From assembly GCA_001898405.1 (NCBI GenBank), contig MKTW01000017.1, forward strand, positions 124,001-188,000: DNA of 64,000 nucleotides, given 5' to 3'. The notes beneath the pieces were generated by a model. That model worked only from the letters and a program-made list of their open reading frames with translations, ran no database searches and was not told where the DNA came from. Below, in pieces: positions 8,973 through 17,254 of this stretch; the first letter of the stretch is position 1; each line of letters begins with the position of its first letter. The position numbers were made by a program, and so were the translations under genes. The stretch is from Sphingobacteriales bacterium 44-61. Lineage in GTDB: Bacteria > Bacteroidota > Bacteroidia > Chitinophagales > Chitinophagaceae.

Positions 8973-9608
8973 ATGATCAGGATTGCCATTTTCGACGACC
9001 ACAAAGACAGGCGTGATGCACTGAAGCTTATGATCAGCTTACAACCTGATATGGAATGCATTGGCGATTATGAAGACTGCAGCAAGCTCGAAACAAACCT
9101 GAAAGATTCGCCGCCCGATGTTGTATTGATGGATATCCACATGCCCGGTGCAGACGGGATAAGCGGTGTAAAGCTCCTGCAAAAGCATTTTCCCGATACG
9201 CTGATCATCATGCAGACCGTTTTCGAGGATGATGAATCGATCTTCAACAGCTTGCTTGCAGGCGCGCATGGTTATATCCTGAAGAAATCTCCCAACGATA
9301 AAATGGTGGAGGCCATCCGGGAAGTGGTCAATGGCGGAGCGCCGATAACGCCGACGATCGCGCGAAGAGTGCTGGCTTTTTTCAATGGCAAACAGGAAAA
9401 AGCAGCAGTTGCAGAACATAACCTGTCTGCCAGGGAACTGGAAATACTGACCTTGCTTGTACAGGGCTACAGCCACAAGATGGTTGCCGCCGAACTTTAT
9501 ATCTCCGTATTTACCGTAAGCAATCACGTAAAGAATATATATCAGAAACTGCACGTGCATAGCGTGTCTGAGGCGGTGGCGACAGCCATTCAAAAGCGGA
9601 TCGTATAG
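8973..9608 (+). CDS. NarL/LuxR-type response regulator
   Basis: This 211-residue protein has an N-terminal receiver domain with the phospho-acceptor Asp in VVLMDIHMPG (about 54) and a conserved Lys in ILKKSPND. Its C-terminal LuxR helix-turn-helix starts at LSARELEILTLL (about 150) and includes VSNHVKNIYQKL. It directly follows the HisKA_3 kinase, the classic partner class, so the two form a cognate pair. The next operon (9919-12299) runs in the same direction and is a possible target, which is inference only. Confidence 0.93.
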   Translation: MIRIAIFDDHKDRRDALKLMISLQPDMECIGDYEDCSKLETNLKDSPPDVVLMDIHMPGADGISGVKLLQKHFPDTLIIMQTVFEDDESIFNSLLAGAHGYILKKSPNDKMVEAIREVVNGGAPITPTIARRVLAFFNGKQEKAAVAEHNLSARELEILTLLVQGYSHKMVAAELYISVFTVSNHVKNIYQKLHVHSVSEAVATAIQKRIV

Positions 9609-9918
9609 ATTAGCCAGATCTAGCTATTGCAGTCAATTCTATTCCTGCATAGCTTTGCCTCATCAAATAACCGGTAACGGTTTACTCCAAACAAGTCTAC
9701 AGTTTCGTAGCATTATTACATCTTACCTGCTCTGCGATCATCAGTGATCCTTTTGCATTGCGCAAAAAGTTTTCACTTTTTGTTACCCGCCATCTGTGCT
9801 GATATCAACTGGATATCCTGGTGGTGTTTCAATAGATTTTTCTGGAATTGTAATTATTAAATTTTACGGTATGCCCGTTGGCATGCACAGGGAATGTTAT
9901 ACATAAAAACAAAAAACA
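9609..9918. promoter_or_regulatory. Intergenic region with hairpin, upstream of the lipoprotein operon
   Basis: No gene is visible. CAAAAAGT-TTTC-ACTTTTTG (9763-9782) is a perfect 8-bp hairpin that may end the regulator transcript. The remaining 130 bp should hold the promoter of the gene at 9919. Confidence 0.4.
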
Positions 9919-10359
9919 ATGAAGAATTATTCAAAAACAATTATGTGTGCCGTCATAGTGATGACGGCCATCTTTACCGGCTGTTCAATTATTTCAAAAT
10001 TTGATCAGTATGCGTACAGCCAATCAACTTCTGTAAAAGTTGATGCGTTGAATCTCATGGATGATGCGGTTGATAGTGTTTCACTGCATGCGGCAGATAT
10101 CGCAGGCGTGCAAGCATCGATCGACAAGATCTATGAGTATGAAAAGAACCGTCCAAAGAATGCCATATCGGCAAAGATGTGGTCGGTCATGAAAGATTCA
10201 ACCGGTCATCTGTTCGGGGGATTTATTACCCGCTGGCAGAAAGAGAAAAAACTGGACGCAGTATTCATTTCAGAATCAAAACTGCTGATAGGCGATGCAT
10301 TCGATCAGATCTCACAGCTTGAAAGCGGAAAGATCAAATCACAACAAGTAACAAACTAA
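9919..10359 (+). CDS. Small lipoprotein of unknown function
   Basis: This 146-residue protein has a type II signal peptide: a basic start (MKNYSK), a hydrophobic core and the lipobox IFTGC with the lipidated Cys near residue 22. The mature part is mostly helical (KVDALNLMDDAVDS..., AADIAGVQASIDKIYEY) with no recognised domain. It is probably anchored in the envelope facing the periplasm. It starts an apparent four-gene operon (13-bp gap to the next gene) with two membrane proteins, suggesting a shared envelope role. Confidence 0.75.
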   Translation: MKNYSKTIMCAVIVMTAIFTGCSIISKFDQYAYSQSTSVKVDALNLMDDAVDSVSLHAADIAGVQASIDKIYEYEKNRPKNAISAKMWSVMKDSTGHLFGGFITRWQKEKKLDAVFISESKLLIGDAFDQISQLESGKIKSQQVTN

Positions 10360-10372
10360 TAAATCAACAAAC

Positions 10373-10708
10373 ATGAGCACATTAAATTTTGACCAGTTCT
10401 TCCAATCATTAAAAGATGGAATAGGATCGCTGGCTAAGCAAACACTCCAGGACTACCTGGACCAGGCAAAGACCGATGGCGAAGCTGCGCTGGATAGTAT
10501 GAAAGAAAATCTTCAGCACTGGACCGCAGAGCTGACAAACGGATCAATCACTGCGGAGGACCTGTCCTTTCTTCTGAAGGAAGAGGCCGCGCTGGATGAA
10601 TTGACAGCGCTGAAGCAGGCTGGCCTAGCCGAAGTACGGATAGATGAATTCCGTGACGGGATCGTGGGACTCGTCGTTGGCGCAGTGACCAATCTTGTAA
10701 AAGTATAA
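10373..10708 (+). CDS. Small helical hypothetical protein
   Basis: This 111-residue protein has no signal peptide. It is rich in Asp, Glu, Ala and Leu and likely forms amphipathic helices (FFQSLKDGIGSLAKQTLQDYL, EAALDSMKENLQHW), ending in a short hydrophobic tail (IVGLVVGAVTNLV) that could touch a membrane. It lies 13 bp after the lipoprotein gene and 10 bp before the DUF4239 gene, so it is almost certainly co-transcribed. No family was recognised. Confidence 0.7.
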   Translation: MSTLNFDQFFQSLKDGIGSLAKQTLQDYLDQAKTDGEAALDSMKENLQHWTAELTNGSITAEDLSFLLKEEAALDELTALKQAGLAEVRIDEFRDGIVGLVVGAVTNLVKV

Positions 10709-10718
10709 ACCTGTCGTT

Positions 10719-11516
10719 ATGTATTTTATCAACAGTTCGCTTTCCTGGCTGAATAAGATGCCCGCAAGTGTTCACTGCATATTGTTCATGCTGTCATTCG
10801 TTCTGTTGTCTCAGCTCGCGATGATCGCATTTGAAAGAAGTGCGGCTTTCCGGAAACTGCAGACAGACAATGAGGTTGCAGGTATTATATTCGGTGCCAT
10901 CAGCACGCTCTATTCATTGGTGCTGGCATTTGTGATCATTGCCTGCTGGAACGATTACGAAGATCTCAATCAAACAATAGAGGCGGAGACCGACAAGCTC
11001 AGTGGAATATTAACGTACAGCGAAGCCCTTCCTGTGAAAGTCCGGCAGGATATACACGACGCGGTATTCACTTACACGGCAGGCGTTTTGAACAAAGATT
11101 GGCAGGCGGATGGCGGGGATGATGCCATATCATCAAGTGCGATCCCAAGTCTTCGGATGCTGCTGCTGACGGCCGAGCCAAAAAACAAAGTGGAAGAACG
11201 CGTATACAACGTACTTGACTCGGACCTGGGTAGCTTGAGTGATCTGCGGAGAGAACGACTTTCCCATACCCGGTCCCGTATTCCTTCTTCTGTATGGTTT
11301 ATTCTTGAAATCGGTAGTGCGGTGCTGATCCTCTTTTCTTTTTTGTTGCGGACGGCCTCAGTAAAGCTGAAACGGATCTATTTGCTGGTACTGTCTTCCG
11401 CGATCGCTTTGTGCATGTACCTGGTCTATTCGCTGGATCATCCTTTCCAGCACAACCAGATCAGTAGCCAGCCGTATCAGGTATTCTTAAATTCAATAAA
11501 AAGGACAGGCGTCTGA
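10719..11516 (+). CDS. DUF4239 membrane protein
   Basis: This 265-residue protein has two N-terminal hydrophobic helices (ILFMLSFVLLSQLAMIAF and IIFGAISTLYSLVLAFVII), an acidic soluble loop of about 110 residues (DYEDLNQTIEAETDKLSGI...) and two C-terminal helices (VWFILEIGSAVLILFSFLL, IYLLVLSSAIALCMYLVY). This two-plus-two topology with the AGIIFGAISTLYSLVLAF segment fits the DUF4239 (bestrophin-like) family of unknown biochemical role. The start gives a cytoplasmic N terminus. Confidence 0.75.
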   Translation: MYFINSSLSWLNKMPASVHCILFMLSFVLLSQLAMIAFERSAAFRKLQTDNEVAGIIFGAISTLYSLVLAFVIIACWNDYEDLNQTIEAETDKLSGILTYSEALPVKVRQDIHDAVFTYTAGVLNKDWQADGGDDAISSSAIPSLRMLLLTAEPKNKVEERVYNVLDSDLGSLSDLRRERLSHTRSRIPSSVWFILEIGSAVLILFSFLLRTASVKLKRIYLLVLSSAIALCMYLVYSLDHPFQHNQISSQPYQVFLNSIKRTGV

Positions 11517-11567
11517 TAGTGATCCATTCAACAAACATAATATTTAACAAACATAAAAAGTATAATC

Positions 11568-12299
11568 ATGAAAAAGATCTTTTACAGTTTTATCTTCCTT
11601 ATGCTGGCGTTTGGTCTTGGCGGCTGCCAGCTGGAAACAAGTTACAACAGCCGGCTCAGCCTGGCAATTGCTGTGATCAGCATCATTACAATCCTATTCC
11701 TTGCACTGGCATTCAACAGCAACCTGCTGCGCGAAGAAGTGAGCGATCAGGATGCATTTGCCGCAAATGCAAAACAACAGCAAGCTGCAAAGAAATGGAA
11801 ACTGCCAAACAGCAAAGCTCCGTTCAGTTTAACAAAAGTGCAATTCGGAATCTGGACAGTGATCATTTCGTCTGCATATATCTATCTCTCGCTTTGTAAA
11901 GGAGATTGCGCGACAGGATCGATCAACCAGACAGCACTTGTATTGATGGGCATTTTTGCGGGCACGGCGGTGGCATCAACGATCATTGACAAAAATGAGA
12001 TCAGCGATAACCGCGCCCGGTTGCAGAATAGGCCATCGCAGGGATTTTTTGTCGATATCCTTTCCGATTCAAACGGTATAAGCCTTCACCGGTTTCAAAA
12101 TTTCGCATGGACAGTGATTGCCATGGTTGTATACCTGTATAAATTGTCGGAGATTACAACGGGCTGCCAGTTGCCGGAGTTAAGCGATACGTTGCTCGCT
12201 TTGACAGGCATCAGCAGTGCCACCTATCTGGTGATGAAGACAAAGGAAAATGATCCGCCAGCACAGACGGCCGCAGCTTCGGGAACGGAGCAGTCCTGA
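11568..12299 (+). CDS. Multi-helix membrane protein, possibly lipid-modified, unknown function
   Basis: This 243-residue protein starts like a lipoprotein (MKKIFYSF...FGLGGC, Cys near 20) and immediately has a membrane helix (LSLAIAVISIITILFLALAF). Two similar modules follow: FSLTKVQFGIWTVIISSAYIYLSL with LVLMGIFAGTAVASTI, and HRFQNFAWTVIAMVVYLYKL with LLALTGISSATYLV. This looks like an internal duplication of a two-helix unit. It ends in a polar tail (about 225-243). It is the last gene of the operon that begins at 9919. No family was recognised. Confidence 0.7.
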   Translation: MKKIFYSFIFLMLAFGLGGCQLETSYNSRLSLAIAVISIITILFLALAFNSNLLREEVSDQDAFAANAKQQQAAKKWKLPNSKAPFSLTKVQFGIWTVIISSAYIYLSLCKGDCATGSINQTALVLMGIFAGTAVASTIIDKNEISDNRARLQNRPSQGFFVDILSDSNGISLHRFQNFAWTVIAMVVYLYKLSEITTGCQLPELSDTLLALTGISSATYLVMKTKENDPPAQTAAASGTEQS

Positions 12300-12307
12300 A
12301 AAATCAA

Positions 12308-12351
12308 AACGATCGTAGCGAATGGTATAAACTGCATTCGCAGCGATCGTT
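12308..12351. terminator. Strong stem-loop between convergent genes
   Basis: AACGATCG pairs with CGATCGTT and, further in, CGAATG pairs with CATTCG. The hairpin lies between the convergent genes ending at 12299 and 12370 and may serve both as a terminator, although the U-tracts are weak. Confidence 0.5.
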
Positions 12352-12369
12352 ACTCCACGGACCTTATAT

Positions 12370-13320
12370 CTATTTTGCGAGTTTTTGAAATAATTTCTTT
12401 GCGGAAATAGTAAGCATGGGTTTTTCATCCGGATCTTTGAAAAGAACATCAATCTGACGCTGCTTTTTTCCGGTCACATATTGCCGGATAAAGTCGATCA
12501 CCACGGGCAGCTGGCTATACATCGGGATCACGGAAATTTCATGACCCATGTCTTTTACACGGAAAAGATAATAGGGAAGTCCTGATCTTCGGTATACGCG
12601 GGCAATATAAGATGAACCATACAGTCCCTTATTAAAAAATTTGATCTTATTGCAGGTTACAATTTTATCAGCCGTACCATGAAACAACAATGCGGGTGCA
12701 GGTGGAGATTTATATTTCAGCTTTCCATCGTAGCTCAGGATGGCGCCGGAAAAAGAAATGATGCCCGCATAGCGAAAGCCTGCCGGCAGTACCTGCGCCT
12801 CCTTTTTCAGGTTAGCTTTCATGAAATCGGCTTCCAGTACAGTGACTGCGCCCGCGCTGGAACCGGACAGAATGATTGCTGAAGTATCTATTCCAAGGCT
12901 GTCTGAATGAGCGATCATCCAGTTGGTAGCGTCATACAGGTCCTCTACGGCCATCGTGATCGCCCGGCGTAAAGGTGCTGTATGGAAGACAGAGACGTTT
13001 GTGATACCCTTTAATCCAAGCCGGTAGGAAATCGAGACCACTTTATATCCATTCTTTACCACTGTGTCAAAATACCTGTTGTAGGTCGTGTCATCGCGGT
13101 GGCCTCCAACAAAGGCACCACCGAACACGAATAGTACGACCGGGGTTTTGACTGCGATAAGTGATGGCGGCGAATAATAATCGAGCTGCAATGCAGAATC
13201 TTTTATAGCATAAGTGAAGGTGTGTTTTGATATATCGCTGGCTGGCAGATGTTGTTGAGCATGGCTTGTGGCCATGCTTGCCGTTGACAGCATGATGAGA
13301 GCGAAACGGAGATGGATCAT
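12370..13320 (-). CDS. Secreted alpha/beta-hydrolase (esterase)
   Basis: This 316-residue protein has a signal peptide (cleavage near SHAQQ). Family marks are the oxyanion-hole motif VFGGAF (about 70), the nucleophile elbow SGSSAG (about 153), an acidic residue in GTADKI (about 217) and the catalytic His in MGHEIS (about 259). This matches the carboxylesterase/acyl-peptidase-like alpha/beta-hydrolases, which cleave esters outside the cytoplasm; the substrate is unknown. It lies 20 bp downstream of the beta-lactamase-like gene and is probably co-transcribed with it. Confidence 0.85.
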   Translation of the reverse strand: MIHLRFALIMLSTASMATSHAQQHLPASDISKHTFTYAIKDSALQLDYYSPPSLIAVKTPVVLFVFGGAFVGGHRDDTTYNRYFDTVVKNGYKVVSISYRLGLKGITNVSVFHTAPLRRAITMAVEDLYDATNWMIAHSDSLGIDTSAIILSGSSAGAVTVLEADFMKANLKKEAQVLPAGFRYAGIISFSGAILSYDGKLKYKSPPAPALLFHGTADKIVTCNKIKFFNKGLYGSSYIARVYRRSGLPYYLFRVKDMGHEISVIPMYSQLPVVIDFIRQYVTGKKQRQIDVLFKDPDEKPMLTISAKKLFQKLAK

Positions 13321-13340
13321 AAATGAATATTGTATAAAAA

Positions 13341-14534
13341 TTATTCTTTCGTATTGAAAAGATCAACATCAGGCCATTCGGGGTCCTGGTTCAGGGCATT
13401 CCAAAAGATCCGGTCCATGTCCCGCTGAAAGCCCACTTCATTTGTCCGTGTATTGGTCAGGATCACGAATGTAAAATTACCTTTCTGTTTGATGATGGCC
13501 TGTTCGGTTTGTGTGCCGGGTAAACTTCCCGTGTGCCAGGTATTCGGGCCGTTGATGGTCCAGCCGCAGGCATATTTGGGATTTGCCGGAGAGCCTGTGT
13601 TCATCAGTTGGATGGAAGAAGATGAAAGGATATCGTCAGGTGAACCGTTCATATGACACATGAACCTCGCAAGGTCTGTAGCGGTGGCGATCCAGCCCCC
13701 ATGTGAGTCGAGGCGGGAGATGTTCATGTTGTAAGGATCTTCACCATTCTGTCCATAATATCTCACTTCATTGGGCCGGCGGTGTTGCAGTCCATTGCCG
13801 CCGATCTGCATATCTGTGATCCCGCAGGGATGCAGTATCAACTGTTTTGCGGCTTTTTCATAAGGAAGGCCGGTTACTTTTTCGATCACCCTTCCGAGCA
13901 CGCAGTAACCGAAATTAGAGTAGGCATAGTGTGTGCCCGGCGGATTGTCCAAAGGAATATGATCGAGCGTCCATCCGATGAGCTCGTCCACATGCAGTCC
14001 CGGATTGGAGAACATCGGATCAGGATACTTGCTTCCGTCATTCGACCAGCCGCCGCAGGTATGATGAAGGAGTTCATTGATGGTGATTTCTTTAATGTTC
14101 GCCTTGTAGGGAAAAGTGCCGAAGTCATGACCAAGGATTGCACCGGGTCCGAATACTTTATCTTTCATATTCAGTTTTCCCTCTTCGATCAGTTTCATGA
14201 TAACGGCGGAGGTGATCTGCTTGGAAAGGCTTGCCAGCCTGTATAAACTTTGATTGGTGGCCGGTTCATTGTTTTCTTTATCGGCCCATCCGTAAGATCG
14301 TGCATAGACAAGCCGGTTGTCTTTTGTGATGGCGATGGACAGGCCGGGAACATTGTATTTGTTCATGAAGCTGTTCACCTGCTGGTCGACCGCCGGGATC
14401 TGCTGCGGCGGATTTTGATTGCCGGTGCCGGCATTCCTGAAGCTGTTAAGTGTAATCACAGATACTAGCGCCGTAATGAGCAGCATGCCGCATCTCAGCA
14501 GTGCTGTATAATTGATCTTATTGATTCGTTTCAT
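13341..14534 (-). CDS. Class C beta-lactamase-family serine hydrolase
   Basis: This 397-residue protein has an N-terminal membrane/signal segment (LLITALVSVITLNSF). Its penicillin-binding fold carries SxxK as SLSK (about 102), YxN as YSN (about 206) and the third motif HTG (about 335). Such proteins act as DD-peptidases, esterases or D-aminopeptidases more often than as true beta-lactamases, so drug resistance should not be assumed. It is the first gene of a pair with the esterase. Confidence 0.88.
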   Translation of the reverse strand: MKRINKINYTALLRCGMLLITALVSVITLNSFRNAGTGNQNPPQQIPAVDQQVNSFMNKYNVPGLSIAITKDNRLVYARSYGWADKENNEPATNQSLYRLASLSKQITSAVIMKLIEEGKLNMKDKVFGPGAILGHDFGTFPYKANIKEITINELLHHTCGGWSNDGSKYPDPMFSNPGLHVDELIGWTLDHIPLDNPPGTHYAYSNFGYCVLGRVIEKVTGLPYEKAAKQLILHPCGITDMQIGGNGLQHRRPNEVRYYGQNGEDPYNMNISRLDSHGGWIATATDLARFMCHMNGSPDDILSSSSIQLMNTGSPANPKYACGWTINGPNTWHTGSLPGTQTEQAIIKQKGNFTFVILTNTRTNEVGFQRDMDRIFWNALNQDPEWPDVDLFNTKE

Positions 14535-14624
14535 GTTAATAGATGATTTAATTGTATCATGGAGGAAGTCTGACAGCTGCGCTCACCCGGTATTTCCGGT
14601 CCGGTCAGGATTTCGGTTCCGGTA

Positions 14625-14648
14625 AAAAGCCCGGGTAGATACCCGGGC
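14625..14648 (-). terminator. Intrinsic terminator of the 15669-14682 operon
   Basis: On the minus strand GCCCGGG-TATCTA-CCCGGGC is followed by TTTTT. The flanking sequence resembles the 90-bp repeat units at 15692-15940, so it is a diverged fourth member of that terminator family. Confidence 0.75.
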
Positions 14649-14681
14649 CGTATCGAACCTCCAGTATGAAAAAGTATTTTT

Positions 14682-15041
14682 TTACCGAATCATGTTAAAA
14701 CTTAACAGGATCGTGGTGATGAATAATAATGAAAGCCCTGCAAGAAAAATAATATCCGCTGCGCTTTCTAACCGGTCGTTTTTCTTGTCCAGGCGTCTGA
14801 TAGAAAGAAAGGACAGAAAGCAGCTCGTCATAAAGAACAGGGTTGCCACCGTGGTGATCTGATCAACAATGGTCTTTTCGGCCTGCCCGAATACCCTGAG
14901 CGATGTGATGATCATCAGGCATATACCAACAAGGCTGGCTGAAACACTCATGATATGGCTGGACCTTTGGCTGGGTTGATGGCCCGTGTTGCCGGTCGGA
15001 TCTTTAGCCGGTTGCCTTTGTATTTTAATAACCCGGCTCAT
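14682..15041 (-). CDS. Small three-helix membrane protein
   Basis: This 119-residue protein has a basic, polar N terminus (about 1-30), then hydrophobic helices SVSASLVGICLMIITSL, ITTVATLFFMTSCFLSFLSI and IIFLAGLSLLFITTILLSF separated by a charged loop (RRLDKKNDRLES). No family was recognised. It begins one base after the stop of the upstream lipoprotein gene, indicating co-transcription. Confidence 0.65.
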   Translation of the reverse strand: MSRVIKIQRQPAKDPTGNTGHQPSQRSSHIMSVSASLVGICLMIITSLRVFGQAEKTIVDQITTVATLFFMTSCFLSFLSIRRLDKKNDRLESAADIIFLAGLSLLFITTILLSFNMIR

Positions 15042-15042
15042 G

Positions 15043-15669
15043 TCAGATCAGAAATCCGTCTTTTTTCAATTGTGATTGGATCGCCTTGCATACGTCTTCA
15101 AACAAGGGTATGCGTCCTCCGGGGTTGGTTGTATTTGTATTCGCTGCCCAGATAAGTTTATTGGTGATCAATGAATAGACATTTACCTGCACATGCCAGG
15201 TGCGCTGGGTAGCGTAATGACCTGGTGTCCCCGCATTGTAATACGTGGTCGCGAATCCATTTCCCCATCCATGACGCCAGTAACCCGACCAGGTGGAATA
15301 ATAGGAGGGGAACCGTCCCGGTACCCATTGTTGTGATTCATTTTCTCCGGTTTGTTTCATTAGTACCACGCCATCATATCCTTCGGATCTTAGCCGGCTG
15401 GAATAGGCCTCTTCGTCACCATTCAGGAGGGAGTCTTTGCCGAGCAAAAGATATGATTGCGTAGCGGTGCCAGGATAAAGAGAAACCATATAGTCTTCAA
15501 CCTGTCGCCTTACTCCCTGGTCGTACAAGAGAGCGGCAACTACAATCTTGTGTGTATCTGGCTGTTTTAGATTTGTGTCCGGGTCCTTCCAGCTATTTAC
15601 GATCTGGGTCGGGCCTACACATGCGGTTAAGGAGAATGCAACCAATGCAAAAAAGATCTTGTTGTTCAT
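15043..15669 (-). CDS. Lipoprotein of unknown function
   Basis: The start is placed at ATG 15669 (MNNKIFF...), giving 208 residues. This places the lipobox SLTACVG (Cys about 16) correctly, while the longer frame upstream would bury it. The mature protein has the sequence IVNSWKDPDT, common in small Bacteroidetes and proteobacterial lipoproteins, and a Tyr/Trp/Gly-rich stretch near residues 115-150. It is presumably held on the periplasmic side of the outer membrane. It lies just after three terminator-like repeats. Confidence 0.75.
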   Translation of the reverse strand: MNNKIFFALVAFSLTACVGPTQIVNSWKDPDTNLKQPDTHKIVVAALLYDQGVRRQVEDYMVSLYPGTATQSYLLLGKDSLLNGDEEAYSSRLRSEGYDGVVLMKQTGENESQQWVPGRFPSYYSTWSGYWRHGWGNGFATTYYNAGTPGHYATQRTWHVQVNVYSLITNKLIWAANTNTTNPGGRIPLFEDVCKAIQSQLKKDGFLI

Positions 15670-15691
15670 GTTAATATTATTTATATAAAAA

Positions 15692-15940
15692 TGATGATTT
15701 TTCAAAAGAGGCCCGGGTAGAAACGCGGGCCGTTCCAAACAAGCTTACTGCTATGAAATAAAAGTTTTAAATATATTGAGTGATGATTTTTTTAAAAGAG
15801 GCCCGGATGGAAATCCAGGCCGGTTCCAAACAATCTTACTGCTATGAGATAAGAACTTGAATATTTTTAAGCAGGAAAGTTTTAAAAGAGGCCCGCGTGG
15901 AAACGCAGGCCGTTCCAAACAATCTTACTGCTATGAAAAA
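15692..15940 (-). repeat. Three tandem 90-bp repeat units, each carrying a terminator hairpin
   Basis: Units begin near 15692, 15781 and 15875, and their GCCCG cores at 15711, 15801 and 15891 are exactly 90 bp apart. On the minus strand each has GGCCTGCGTTTCCACGCGGG-like stems followed by CTCTTTT, an intrinsic terminator, then an AT-rich stretch. Each also has the conserved block CAAACAATCTTACTGCTATG (plus strand; first copy CAAACAAGCTT...). The unit nearest 15945 terminates the gene there, and the other two have no gene upstream. Confidence 0.85.
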
Positions 15941-15944
15941 ACTT

Positions 15945-16448
15945 TTATCGTTGGGAAAAGAGATAGATCATCAATCCCAGGAAAATGAACATGTCATAAC
16001 ACAGTGCAACTTTTTCATTGGTACTGCATGGTTTTTTGGCGCAATGCTGCGTTGCTGAGAAGCCAAAGAAGATCCCGGTTGCGATCGCTGCCAGCATACG
16101 CCAGCTATCATTCAATGCTGAGAGGATTCCCATGATCCCCAATGAAATATTGGCGAAGCCAAGTTCCCGTATGATCACATAACTTTCCTTTCCCTTTATT
16201 TTGAATATGTTGATGGCAGTGAACTCGGGCGTCGCCGCCTGTTTTATTCCTGCGGTGAACAATCGCATGCCGGCTCCCCAGAAGATCAGCCACTTTCCGG
16301 CCAAGTGCCAGGCAATCGTTGCGTGATCTATATAATGTTCGATCACTACGGATATCGCTGGAAGCAGCAAGGCAAATGATAAGTTCATCATCAGATAAGC
16401 TTTGTTCAGTGCGGGCGACGCGGGTTTTGTTTCGTTGTACTTTTTCAT
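15945..16448 (-). CDS. Small integral membrane protein, DUF6790-like
   Basis: This 167-residue protein has about four hydrophobic helices (LMMNLSFALLLPAISVVI, AWHLAGKWLIFWGAGMRLF, ELGFANISLGIMGILSAL, YDMFIFLGLMIYLF). The GFANISLGIMG segment parallels GFASLGLGLAG in the neighbour at 16495, so the two may be distant paralogues of a small membrane family resembling DUF6790. The function is unknown. The terminator repeat follows directly. Confidence 0.6.
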   Translation of the reverse strand: MKKYNETKPASPALNKAYLMMNLSFALLLPAISVVIEHYIDHATIAWHLAGKWLIFWGAGMRLFTAGIKQAATPEFTAINIFKIKGKESYVIIRELGFANISLGIMGILSALNDSWRMLAAIATGIFFGFSATQHCAKKPCSTNEKVALCYDMFIFLGLMIYLFSQR

Positions 16449-16494
16449 TTTTCCGAATTATGATGTATGTGTGGAGGTTAGGAGGTGATGGCTG

Positions 16495-17073
16495 TTAATG
16501 ATGCTCTTTCGTTAATTCCTGCTGCCACAGGTATATATCATATTGATGTTCTACCGGGCGGGAAATTGCTTTTTCTGTACGGATCGACCAGACCAGCAAG
16601 GCAACGCTGATGACTGGTTGAAGCAGTCCGGTCCATAACATCACGCCGGCGTTCCCGGGAGCGAAGTCGTGATTTTCAAATAACTGATAGAGATGCCCGC
16701 CGGCTGCTCCCCATAAAAATGTGTTGCTGATAATAATGACGCCAACCCTCAGCCATAATTCCTTTCGGATCGCCAGTAATCCTGCAAGACCAAGTCCGAG
16801 GCTTGCGAAACCGACTTCCAGCTGAAAGGGACTATCGGACCATCCTATGAAGCGGGCAGCCATGCCGTGAAAGAAAACATGCATGACGAAATTGTACACA
16901 AAACACACCCCCAGGGAGAAGAAACAGTAATAAGAAAAAAATGCCTCGGCTATGAACCCGTGAGAAAGTTTTTGCCGGTGACGCCAGATCTTCCGGCTGG
17001 CGCCCACGAGGCCGGCGAAGAAGAAGGAGATGGTGTAATTCGTCATCAGAAAACGGATAGCTGCCTCTATCAT
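16495..17073 (-). CDS. Integral membrane protein, DUF6790-like
   Basis: This 192-residue protein has about five predicted helices. It includes FQLEVGFASLGLGLAGLLAI followed by a charged break and VGVIIISNTFLWGAAGGHLYQLF, then LWTGLLQPVISVALLVWSI. The conserved GWSDSPFQLEVGFASLG pattern is characteristic of DUF6790-type proteins. It lies 46 bp upstream of the 15945 gene in the same direction, so they are likely an operon. Confidence 0.6.
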   Translation of the reverse strand: MIEAAIRFLMTNYTISFFFAGLVGASRKIWRHRQKLSHGFIAEAFFSYYCFFSLGVCFVYNFVMHVFFHGMAARFIGWSDSPFQLEVGFASLGLGLAGLLAIRKELWLRVGVIIISNTFLWGAAGGHLYQLFENHDFAPGNAGVMLWTGLLQPVISVALLVWSIRTEKAISRPVEHQYDIYLWQQELTKEHH

Positions 17074-17254
17074 AGTTGAATTTTTTGTCGGTTAATGCTG
17101 TTGATCGGAGACGGTCAGTTGTTGTGCCGGTCCGTCGTTCAATCTGAGATCAAAACTAGCAAGAGGTTGAGGCGCAGGCTATACAGGTTGTTGCGATAGC
17201 TATAAGAATTGTTGCAGGGCGGGTGTTTTTGATCATTTTGTGAGCTGAAAGGAA

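Noticed and set aside
13341-14534. True antibiotic-resistance beta-lactamase
   Set aside because: The motifs fit the broad class C serine-hydrolase family; nothing points to drug hydrolysis.
15692-15940. CRISPR array
   Set aside because: Only three units, 90-bp period with conserved terminators and no unique spacers or cas genes.
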